Assembly (NCBI GenBank): GCA_021030915.1
Contig: JAGEMR010000002.1
Span: 124,001 to 188,000, forward strand
Length of the DNA stretch: 64,000 nt
Reading direction: 5' to 3'
From: Astrothelium macrocarpum
Lineage: Eukaryota > Ascomycota > Dothideomycetes > Trypetheliales > Trypetheliaceae
The translations under genes and the position numbers were made by a program. This document shows, in pieces, positions 54,909 through 64,000 of this stretch (position 1 is the stretch's first letter; every line of letters begins with the position of its first letter). The notes beneath the pieces were generated by a model that worked only from the letters and a program-made list of their open reading frames with translations, was not told the DNA's origin and ran no database searches.

Positions 54909-57191
54909 TTAGACGTGAGGAACTTTTAAGGAAGCCAACCCAAGATTGACCATACTGAAAACACCTTCTCCCAGAATGAGCCCTGACGCGATCACGATCA
55001 TTGAAGTTTCTTCCTTAGGAAACTCTCGCAAGTAAAGCCAACTTAGCATTCCACCGATCGCCCTTGGTATCGAGAAAGATGGAGTAACGTACATTCCAAC
55101 GGCAAAGGCAATACCTCCGGGCATAAAATTTTGCAGCTTTCGGGAGCTTGCTGAGTTTTGATTACCGAGATAAATTCGTAGCACAGTTGTAGAAATGAAG
55201 CATAGTCCCGCAACGGATCCGAATGGCAATACCATAGGTGGGAGACCTTTACCGACGACAAGTCTGGCTGAAAAGATCCAAACGTATGCACCGGGCATTT
55301 GAAAAAGTTGACTAGGTAATTTGTAAATTGCAACGTAAAGGCGATAAACGATTGGGGAAATTATCACCCCCAAAACACTACCTATGACTTGACCATAAAA
55401 TTGAGCTTTTGGAGAGGCACTAAGAAGATGACCGGTCTTGAGATCTTGCATGAGATCGGCTGCTTGGCTTGCCCCGGCATCAGAAACAGTACCGGCAAGA
55501 AGGTTGATGACGACGGCATTGGGGTTGTTCTTGGATGTGATCAATGCGAACACAAGCTGGGTCAATTTACTGATTCCTGATGCCGGGTTAATATCAGTTT
55601 CACCAAGAGCCCTAACGCCCATCAGAGAGGCCACGACGGCCAGCAGCGTGGCTATTATGCTCAAAGATATAGGAATATATGAGCCAAATGATAAATGTAC
55701 GAAAATCACACAGATTAAAAGGGTAAAAGGAAGAAGAATGGTGATGGCTGCACGAGATATAAGATGTTCTGGTGGCGCATCCTTCTCTAGACGCTCCATA
55801 ACATGAGATCGTGTCCCGGAAGATTTCGGTGGAACGAGATTTGTCTGCAGTATTGTAGACCAGAAGCCACCGTTTCTGAGGGAGGATAGATGGTCCTGCC
55901 ATGTTCCTCTTTGACTAGCATGATTCTTGAAAGTAACAATTCGTCCACTACCGAGGCTTGCAAGCTGTTTCAAGACGAGCCAAACTAGGTTTGTGAGAGA
56001 GTCTGCAAGTAATACGGCCAGTGAGATCCACATAATCCAGCCTTTACTTCCTTCATCCCAATCGTCAACAGGGCCTGGGGCCCACCCCTTGTATTTAGCA
56101 ATTGGGGAAAGTATGCCCCAGCCCACGATTGCTCCAAGAAGCATGGTAAGAGACGTGCTAGGCCCCATGATAGCACCTTGAGCAATATATGCTGGTGATG
56201 GGTTTAGAGTCCATAGCCAATTACTTGCCATAGATGCTCCGAAAATCGGTACGTCTCGGATTTGAGGGACGAAATATGTGAAAACAGTCTACAACTAAGA
56301 TTCAGTTCCTGCTTCGAATAGGATGAGAAGAGTCCTTACATATACTGCAGAGATCGAAGTAGCTTGCATCAGTAATCTTATGTATCTCCCGCTGATATTT
56401 GACTGCATGTCCTCTCGAGCCGTGCGAACGTCTTGCGCTTCGGACTGCTGTGTGCCATTGTCCACATTTGATGGTTCTGCAAAAGCCATGCCATCTTCAT
56501 CTTGCTCATTTTGTGCCAGCAAACCAGCTCTTTCATGTTCGTCATTTATCGTGGCAGTTGAATGGCTTAGGTGTAGGACCCGGATCAGCAATGCCGTAGC
56601 TGTGCCGCTCGGAAATTTGAGCTTCTCCCTTATGATCATTTGTTTCCTCAAAGCTACGGCGAAAACGGACCCAAAGAGAGACACGCCAAAACTCCAAGTA
56701 ATCAAGCGTCCGATTCCCAATTCGACTGGTGCGCCTTCGCTCTTATCCAGCAGGAACTCCATAGCTGGTATTACTCCCACGAAACCGCATCCCAGCGACA
56801 TAGACCCCACTGCGGAAGCAACAGATTGGACGAGAACATTTTCGACCGGCGTGAACGGGAGTTCCAGGCAAGTACCAAGAGACCTGAAAATCGCATAACC
56901 CAGAAGAGAGCCTTGCAGAGACATGCCGCTGCCCCAGCCACTCTGTAAGCCAAAATAGATGTTGCAAAAACATATTAGCACACCAATAAAGAGACCCGCA
57001 AGCACTGCTCTCAGAGTAAAATGATGCGCATATACTTGGGAGGTTGGTTTCGTGGGAGCCGGACAAGTATCGAGATCATGGTTGGAAGGTAGAGGATGCT
57101 CAAGTCCGGAAGACGCTTCATGTTCGTCGGCCGTGTCTAAAAAGCGCCGTGATGGATTTGAGGTTTCTGGGCTTCTTGTAAAGCCAGACAT
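54909..57191 (-). CDS. OPT-family oligopeptide/metal-chelate transporter
   Basis: Exons 56340-57191 and 54909-56288 (minus strand, 51-nt intron) give 743 residues. MSGFTRSPE at 57191 is the first ATG; an upstream TTG in frame is not a start. The N-terminal 65 residues are hydrophilic. Then come about 14 hydrophobic segments with the family motif NIYFGLQSGWGSGMSLQGSL and later GTVSDAGASQAADLMQDLKTG, MPGAYVWIFSARLVVGKGLP and FMPGGIAFAVGMYV. This arrangement fits the YSL/metal-nicotianamine-like side of the OPT superfamily rather than the classic tetrapeptide (Opt1) branch. Substrate cannot be read from sequence. A cytosolic loop is acidic. The GS-like gene lies 600 bases upstream on the same strand. 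Confidence 0.93.
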
Positions 57192-57792
57192 CGTTGTGAT
57201 GATGCCAGTCTCATCTCTCTCTCGGCACACGCTAGCCAACTAGTGACCCACGGAGGCAGCTGAGTTCGGCACAAAGTTACAACTGGAGACATCCGACTGT
57301 GCCCTTTACCAAAAGATAACAGCTTCACAGGTTGCAAAATCCAGGCCTTCAACTTTGCGAGAGGATTATGTCCTTGAGGGATGGACTTCTTGTTATATCG
57401 ACGATATTGGCGTCTGATTCCGGCGCCTGACGAGCATCACCTGTGCAAGACAGCCCTGCCTATATCGTACAGTGCACCACCTGAACTTCAAAATCATTAC
57501 CCAAATCTGAGACTTGCAGACAATAGGCAAAATGTCGGGCCGATCGAGAGTCGTACTCGGGATCAAGACGGGACTCTTGCGCCTGTACGGAAAAGATGCC
57601 GTGAATTTTACCTTTGATGCATAGGAAGTTGTTTCCGCCTTGTTCTCCTACATTTCAGATCCTGCTACTGGCTGTTTTGATACTGGTGGCTATTCTACTG
57701 AGGCACTAGAATCCATACTCCTTTTCAATCTGTTTTTCTGAATCTTGGAAGAAACGTGCAATAGGCATTATAAGACGGAGTTTAAACGAAGT
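57192..57792. other. Region between GS-like and OPT genes
   Basis: 601 bases; 3' flank of the GS-like gene and promoter of the OPT gene. No separate gene seen. Confidence 0.5.
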
Positions 57793-59151
57793 TCAGAACA
57801 TCTTCGTGAACCACTCCCTTCGACTGTCTTCACTCAAAGAATGCATGTCCCTCTCGTCTACCTCTTTCATCGCGATGTACTGTTGCTTTAAAGAGGCACC
57901 CAAGATGGCGTCGAAAACAGTTGACTCTCTCAAGATGTCGATACTCTCTCTCATGCTGTTCGGCAATGGCTTAGCGACGCCAAGCTCTCGCCGTTCGTTT
58001 TCCGTCAGCTCGAATGGATTGGACTGACAATCACTCAGCTGCAGAGGAAGCCTTTCCTTTATTCCTCGCATCCCTGCCGCCAAGGTAACGAGGAGCGCCA
58101 GATAAAAATTAGCTGTTGCATCAAGAGCCCGGAGTTCCCAACGACCTGACCGGATGGCCCTTATTGGCACGTAGCGGTTCTCCGTCCCCCAAGCGACCCA
58201 CGTACCGGCTCCGTTTTGTAGACCTGTCACACGATGGTAGCTGTCGTATGATGGCATGCTAAAGGCAAAGATGGCTGGAAGGCTTTCAAGAATGCCAGCG
58301 AGAAAAAATTCGCGCCTTTCTTGAGGATACACCGATATATGAGCGTGAGCCCCGGTAGCAAGGTTGTTTGGCAAAGCTTTGGGAGCCATGGTGACGCGCA
58401 TGTCATAGCGGATTCCTACATGTTTAATACATTCATGGGTTTGCATGAGGGCATCAACTGCATCCAATGGACTCAGTGGTCCAGTGGCTATTTGGAGTTG
58501 GTCTGGGGCACTCGTGTGAAAGAGGACCACGCTAATACCTGAAGCCTCTAGCGCTTCGATTATGTCTTCCGTGAGTTGCAAGTTTCTTCCGCGAAGTCCC
58601 GCCATCGTGGACCATGCGTTGACAGCGTCAACTGCCTGCGGCACTCGCCCAGACGAGTCCAAGAGTACGAACTCTATTTCGAATCCAGTGAGAAATTTCA
58701 TATCAAATTTCTTCTCCCATTCCGCAAGCATCTCGGTAAGCTTCCATCTTGGGCACATATGGAAGGGCTCAATGGAGTGTGTGTCATACACAAAACACAT
58801 CACTGAAGCATGTCCTGGTGCAAATGCACAAACACGGAGGGATCGCCAGTCAGGATGAAGCTCACACAGTCCGACCGGGGGCGCCACTGGGGAAATTGCA
58901 TCATTTACTGCGTGCAGCATGCTTTTGCCGCCAACGGTGGCATACTGTCCTTGAGATACCAGATCAAGGCAGTAGTGTGATGTGACAAGTCGAGTGTGTA
59001 GAATACCTGATAGGTCTACAAACTGTAGTCGAATGAATTTGACAGATGGGTATTCGTGAAGGAATGAAGACAGAGTTGCCATAATGTCTAGCGCTGTTGC
59101 CTGTGGCGCCCGGATCATCAATGCTTTGGGTCCGAAGGGTATGTGGATCAT
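57793..59151 (-). CDS. Glutamine-synthetase-like (type I / FluG-C type) enzyme
   Basis: One exon, 452 residues, ATG 59151. The N-terminal beta-grasp region is FIRLQFVDLSGILHTRLVTS. The catalytic part has FLTGFEIEFVLLD (Glu metal ligands), GAHAHISVYP (the type I GS His signature), WGTENRYVPIRAI and RWELRALDATANFYLALL. The catalytic residues look complete. The protein is closer to bacterial-type GS/gamma-glutamylamine synthetases and the C-terminal domain of Aspergillus FluG than to the eukaryotic nitrogen-assimilating type II GS. It should ligate glutamate to ammonia or an amine; the real amine is unknown. Paired with an OPT transporter on the same strand. Confidence 0.92.
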   Translation of the reverse strand: MIHIPFGPKALMIRAPQATALDIMATLSSFLHEYPSVKFIRLQFVDLSGILHTRLVTSHYCLDLVSQGQYATVGGKSMLHAVNDAISPVAPPVGLCELHPDWRSLRVCAFAPGHASVMCFVYDTHSIEPFHMCPRWKLTEMLAEWEKKFDMKFLTGFEIEFVLLDSSGRVPQAVDAVNAWSTMAGLRGRNLQLTEDIIEALEASGISVVLFHTSAPDQLQIATGPLSPLDAVDALMQTHECIKHVGIRYDMRVTMAPKALPNNLATGAHAHISVYPQERREFFLAGILESLPAIFAFSMPSYDSYHRVTGLQNGAGTWVAWGTENRYVPIRAIRSGRWELRALDATANFYLALLVTLAAGMRGIKERLPLQLSDCQSNPFELTENERRELGVAKPLPNSMRESIDILRESTVFDAILGASLKQQYIAMKEVDERDMHSLSEDSRREWFTKMF

Positions 59152-59890
59152 GCTCGACAGCTCTTAATCTAGCAGCCGAATGTCAAAAGCAATGCCATGG
59201 GCCAGGAGATACCGGGTTTTCGCGATCCAGATCCTGGCACGCTCTTCCGTTTCACAAAAGTACCAGTACATCGAATGACCTGGCGATCAAAGACCGTTCC
59301 CATGTCAGGACATGATTCGATTGGCAAAATGCGAGGTGAAAATGGTCTTGATTATGCTACGCGGCTGCTTCCATGCTTGGCGGTAACTCTAAACATACGG
59401 CCTACTTCCAAGGTTGCGAAGCCGGATCAGATTAACCCATCACACGCTGGTATCAAATAATATGATACGACTGATTGATAAAAACAGCGTATCTATCACC
59501 GATTCGCGATAACTGTCCTATGTGCTGCATCACGCCCTCATGCACCTCTACGCCCCGCATTTTCTCGCCTGCATCATCCTCAGACTACGCATCTTGGCTA
59601 GTGCCGTTCGAGCTGCCTTCCTAAAAGATCACAACTCTGAGCAGCTTCTTCCGGTTTCCCGCTGGTTTACTTTTTTGGTGCCCCTTTGAGTCAAGGTGGC
59701 CCTGTCCATCCAACTAGCCGCATCCTCAGTAAGCAGCCCAGACTCGTACAACATTCAACCATTCTCACCGTAAGCATGAAAGCATGATGGTTTCGTTGGT
59801 CCAGAATCTCTTAAGCTCTCTTATTCTTCAGTCTAGTGGTCATGAATAATGTTGATTCCTCCTGGACTGGAATATATTTGAACAAATACC
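59152..59890. promoter_or_regulatory. Divergent upstream region, GS-like / kinase-like
   Basis: 739 bases between diverging starts; no ORF of note. Confidence 0.45.
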
Positions 59891-62507
59891 ATGACTCTAT
59901 CATTTGAAGAGGTTTCAGCATCGGATTCGTGCCTGAGACTACGTCGAGACCTCGAAGACCTATGTACGCCGGAGGACCATCGCGTGGCAGAACACCGGAG
60001 ATTTCTTCCCAAAAGTCGTGTCAAGAGGCTTTGTACTTTGAATCGGATCAAAGCGGTGCTTGAATGCTCTTGTGAAACATGCCAAGTCCATAGAAACAAG
60101 TGTAACCGAAGGCGAGACTTCGGATACTATCTCACCGCGATCACTGGAAGTCACAGTGGTAATCAATGCGACAGCAAATGTGCAATCATTCTGTTCGCCC
60201 TTTTGACCTTCATCGAGTGTCCATCCCTTATCTACCCCTTTGTCGATAGCGGTGTGACTGATGTGTATCTGGAGAGCAACTTATCACAGTTCACAGCCGA
60301 GTATGTGCGTCGAAAGCATTGGTCCGCCGTACGCGATTACCACTCCGTCAGATTTGCTTCAGCCAAGTATAGATTCGTGATCCCCAGTCTGAGAAGCAGC
60401 AATTATGAAGAGTTCCCTCCTGATACGATTTTCCCATTCATTGCAGAAAGTCGCATAGGGGTTGAAAACATCTGCGGGGAGATTGAGAATGAAGGCGGCT
60501 ATGCCCACGTCTTCTCAATGGGGATTCTTGACGAATATCAAGCACATCCTGTAAGCTCATCCCTGTGTCTTATACTGAGAATCCGATCGTTAATCTTCTA
60601 TATAACAGGGATTTCCTGGTATTTCCCGCTTTGCCCGGAAGGAACTAAAAGCCGATACATCGTGGAAGCAATTTCGAGATGAACACGAAGCTCTCCTCCG
60701 TGTTAATAGGCTAGATAACGAAAACATTGTGAAACTTGTAAAGGCATATAAACATGGAAATCACTATAATTTCATATTTCCATGTGCAAAAACCAACTTG
60801 CGCCTTTACCTCCGACAGCCGGGTTTCCATCACACAGGAGGTGCTTCGTCCGCAGTTGGTCATCCCCTTTGGGATCAGATGCTACACGTTGCTCGAGCAT
60901 TACACAAGGTACTCGACTTTGAAGAGCCTTACTCGACACATGAAGACTCTTTATTTGGCTATCATCTTGACATCAAGCCGGCAAACATCTTGGTCGAAGA
61001 TTGTGGCAATCTTCTAATCTCCGACTTTGGCCGGGCTTACTTCAAAAGGGTAGCTGGAGCTACTTCTTCAAAAATTATAGGTATGGGAGGCTCGGAAGCT
61101 TATGCGCCCCCTGAAATTTGTGTCAACGAGGCTGGGCTAAATAGGAGGCACGACATCTGGTCCCTTGGCTGTATTTTTTTGGAGGTCTTCTGCTTCGTTC
61201 TCCAAGGCTGCGATGGCGTCAACTCTCTCGACAAGAGTCGGGTAACAAAAGATCCAATCACCAATTTTCCAGATGACCGCTTCTTCATGCGCACGCGCTT
61301 GTGGTCCTACAAGCTCAAGCCCGAGGTCACGAACTTGGCTCAATCGCTTCTGCCGACGAGTGATGGACAAGAAAAGGCTTTTCTCAAGAAAATGTTATCC
61401 TTGGCTTTGCAAATGCTTGAGGTAGACGTCAAAGCGCGTCTGACCTCAAAGGAAGTTTGCATACAGCTCGAGCATATTCTGCGACACACACGAGCCGATC
61501 TGCAACGTCCAGCGGACACGCCTGGCCATGATGCCAAACCTCCGCGGTCAGGCAAAGAGGTCGGAAGGGAGCTAATGGGAGGTATCTCGACGCTTTCGTT
61601 CAACCTTGCTGGGTACTGGACATCCGGTCCTATTCGATTCGTTCAAGATGAGACATGGCTACGCGTCGAAGTTCTGAGTGATCAAAATTGGGGAGAGTCG
61701 CCGATCAATGAGATCTCTCATATTCGCTTGGTCCCACGGTATGCTTTGCATGACCCAGCTTCTCATTATCATTCGGACGCTTGTATTTACCTTTTCCCTC
61801 CCGGCCAATCGAAGGGCAAGTTCTCCGCCGAGAAGGAGCACGATATTCATATCCTACAAGAGGTCCTGTTGGGGCAAGAGGTTCGTTATAGTGTAAAAAT
61901 TAAAGCTGCAAAGCTGGAGCCCAAGAATCGGGTAGAATTCTTTGGGACTCTCCGGAAGCGTAGTGAATCAACCCACAAACGCTTTGGAATGGGAGAAAGG
62001 GCTTGCAGCGTTCAGCTGTGGACAGAAAGCTCACATCGTAATACCGAGGACATGATCACACCAGTCAGATCATCAAGGAGGCTGTCGCCTCGGTCTTTGT
62101 CCTGGGGGCCGCCTTCTCCGAGAATTGTCATTTTCTACGACAGTTCTGTGTGCATTATTGCCATGAAAAAGAATGTCCGGATTTCACACCTTGATGAATC
62201 AACAGCTTCACTGCATCTTTCTCCAGCTGACGAGAGGAAAGATCCGTCATTTGCAGTTTCAACCTTCAGAAACAGACCAGGAGAGGCGTTGCCTTCTCTT
62301 CCTCTTACAAAAAGTAATTTTGATATGGAAGAAATGGAGAAAAGTGAGAATTGTCGTCACGCGGTCCTTGAATTTCACTCCGCTGCCGATGCTCAGCATT
62401 TCCGACGTATATACATGGGACTAAAGCGGAGATGGTCAGATGATATGAAGAAGTTTGAGAAGATCAAGAGCCACATCGGTCCCGAAATTGGCTATGCGTG
62501 GTCATAG
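59891..62507 (+). CDS. Fungal protein-kinase-like protein, HLD catalytic loop
   Basis: Exons 59891-60550 and 60609-62507 (58-nt intron) give 852 residues. The N-terminal ~190 residues form a Cys-containing, unassigned domain. The kinase domain begins about residue 195: NEGGYAHVFSMGILDEYQAH is a Gly-loop-like start, and FARKELKAD gives the ATP Lys across the splice. The catalytic loop is GYHLDIKPANILVED (HLD instead of HRD, Asp and Asn kept), DFGRAYF the DFG motif, and YAPPEICVNEAGLNRRHDIWSLGCIF the APE and F-helix. Kinase activity is thus possible though the R-to-L change is unusual. The C-terminal ~350 residues hold beta-rich sequence without recognised family. Such HxDIKPAN proteins are expanded in filamentous ascomycetes, often near NLR or heterokaryon-type genes; function unknown. 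Confidence 0.85.
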
Positions 62508-62563
62508 CTTTCCGCGTTGCCAAGGTTTCATGAAGGCATCACATCTGCATGGACCTTACCTGC

Positions 62564-63954
62564 TTATAGGATCTTCTTGGCAATCTCATTTTTTCGGCTT
62601 TTGCGATATCTGCGAAGATACTCAAGATATGTCCCGAATGTTAATACCAAGAGTACAAAGGATAGCACAATGAAGACGACAAACTCGCCTTCGATGTGGA
62701 TGGAAAGTCTGTTCTTCACTGTATCAATGTTGACATAGTTCATTCCCATTATGGACTGGATGGCATATGCTTAGTGGACAGTGTTTTATGAGCACGGCGC
62801 GAGCTTTGAAAGGCTTACCGAAGCAAGCGATGCTGGCAAATATACCAATGCCAGGAGTGTCAGCACTTTCAGTATATCAGTGTCTTGTGACGCTTTGTGC
62901 GAGAGTTGCACGATCAGCTGGTTCTCCCTTTGCGTTAACACAGCCATCGCGTTTAGTGATGAGCTACTGTGTTGAAGGCTGCCTGAGCACCGAAAATCGA
63001 GGATTGTTCTGATCTGCTCGATAGTTAGATCGGACTTCCATCAAGGCGTAAATTCCACGCTTTACGTACGAGCGCGATTGTTCCATCAAGCCGCTTCACC
63101 ATGTTGTTCACTCGACCTATCTGAACGTTCGCGTCTACCATCAAAGTGGAAATGAAATCTAAATCATCTCCCTGCATCGAATCAGCTATTGGCATTGTGC
63201 TTAGTCGAGCTTGCATCTCCCGTAGGATATTTTGGTCCATTTCGAGTGCATGAACTAGATGATAAATTTTGTCTTGGAGGAACTGGATGCTTGTCGTGTC
63301 TTTGAAGCAAATATCGGCAATTGAAGGGGTGGTCCCTGGTATTTCATTAAGTCGTGTCAATTGAGCTTTTGCTTTCTACGAACTGTTAGATTTCATGCAA
63401 ATTCCCGATCAAAGAAGGACACGGACTAATTGGACGTATCTCTTCTCGAGATCACTGATGTAACATCTCCAGTTCTCCATCACACACGAAAAAATGGCCA
63501 TGTGTATTTTCTGCGAGGAGACCGTTTGACCGCATCGCCACAGATGTTTTAAACGCCGTTGAAGTGAGTGTGATGGATGCAAGATAATGAATACATCTCC
63601 ATATTCTCCGCCACATCTGTGGTATACCCCCGTTTGTCTTACTGACCATGGTTCGTCGGTCTCTGGTCTGCCATGTCTTTCTACATATTTGACAAGATAA
63701 GCCGTCTCTGTTACAGATTAGATCAATCTAGAAGAATAAAAAATTTGATCGAGGAGATCTTACCGGTTACAGCGCTCGTTTTGCTAGTCCGAAAGTGTAG
63801 ACCGCCATACGAATCATCTTCACAACCTCGTCTTTGACCAAATGCTCGGATAATATCGATGAATGGCGGGAAAACCTCAAATGCGGTGAGCAACTTGCGT
63901 ATACTACACTCATCTACTACGAGGTGCCCCCAAGAGCTTTGCTGCGGTATAAGT
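62564..63954 (-). CDS. CorA-like membrane protein (5' partial)
   Basis: Rebuilt minus-strand exons 63764-63954 (upstream end uncertain), 63427-63707, 63070-63375, 62819-63013, 62564-62755; the gene continues beyond the right edge. All phases agree and each intron is 51-63 nt. The first visible exons contain SWGHLVVDECSIRK and VKYVERHGRPETDEPWSVRQ followed by TGVYHR, then HSLQRRLKHLW, typical of the soluble domain of fungal CorA-like proteins. A long helix (LQDKIYHLVHALEMDQNILR; NNMVKRLDGTIAL) leads to LLALVYLPASLASSIMGMNY, which holds TM1 and a GMN-type motif, and a second TM (FVVFIVLSFVLLVLTF) ends the protein. GMN is the CorA Mg2+ selectivity motif, but this fungal branch lacks proven transport. 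It ends 56 bases from the convergent kinase-like gene. Confidence 0.85.
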
Positions 63955-64000
63955 CTGATACGCGATCAGCTCTCTGGTCAGGGAAATTGCACTGTCAATG
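63955..64000 (-). other. Right edge, intron or upstream exon of CorA-like gene
   Basis: In the frame of the CorA-like gene a TGA appears just upstream of 63954, and a CAG (63957-63955) is a fitting acceptor, so these bases are probably intron. They cannot be resolved here. Confidence 0.4.

Overview
The window is nuclear DNA of a filamentous ascomycete (Pezizomycotina). The signs are short introns (mostly 48-75 nt, GT-AG, CTAAC/CTGAT-like branch sites), typical fungal families (GH35 beta-galactosidase, Vac8, Mlo3/Yra1, OPT transporter, AtuA/DUF1446, arylsulfotransferase) and two transposons whose interiors are AT-rich and broken, as expected after repeat-induced point mutation (RIP). The exact class cannot be read from the sequence alone. 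Gene models below were rebuilt by hand, by joining open frames at splice sites and checking that phases add up.

Left part, 1-31 kb, is gene-dense and mostly core: the C-terminal part of a large low-complexity protein (1-3612), secreted beta-galactosidase (5069-8296), an F-box-like protein, an AtuA-family protein with one GC-AG intron, a membrane-tailed pyridoxamine-phosphate-oxidase-like protein, aldehyde dehydrogenase, the mRNA-export adaptor Mlo3/Yra1 with a 696-nt intron, ESCRT-III Vps24, Hsp90 co-chaperone p23, a TTC1-like TPR protein, a HAD phosphatase, a small membrane ORF, an XAP5/FAM50 protein and a Ser/Thr kinase.

Middle part, 31-42 kb, is accessory. A 2.17-kb Fot1/pogo-like element (32035-34199, 43-bp TIRs, TA duplication) and a 1.44-kb Tc1/mariner-like element (40385-41821, 41-bp TIRs), both with decayed transposases, bracket two unrelated sulfotransferase-type genes: a secreted arylsulfotransferase-like protein (35494-37157) and a P-loop sulfotransferase-like protein (38700-39920). 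An Ada-type metal-binding/AraC protein starts 79 bases after the second element.

Right part, 43-64 kb: a conserved hypothetical protein, Vac8, exosome subunit Csl4, a sparse 2.7-kb stretch, a short-chain dehydrogenase-like protein lacking the catalytic Tyr, an OPT transporter followed by a glutamine-synthetase-like gene on the same strand (a possible functional pair), a protein-kinase-like protein with an HLD instead of HRD loop, and, convergent with it at only 56 bases, a CorA-like membrane protein that runs off the right edge. No rRNA, tRNA, CRISPR or prokaryotic operon was seen.
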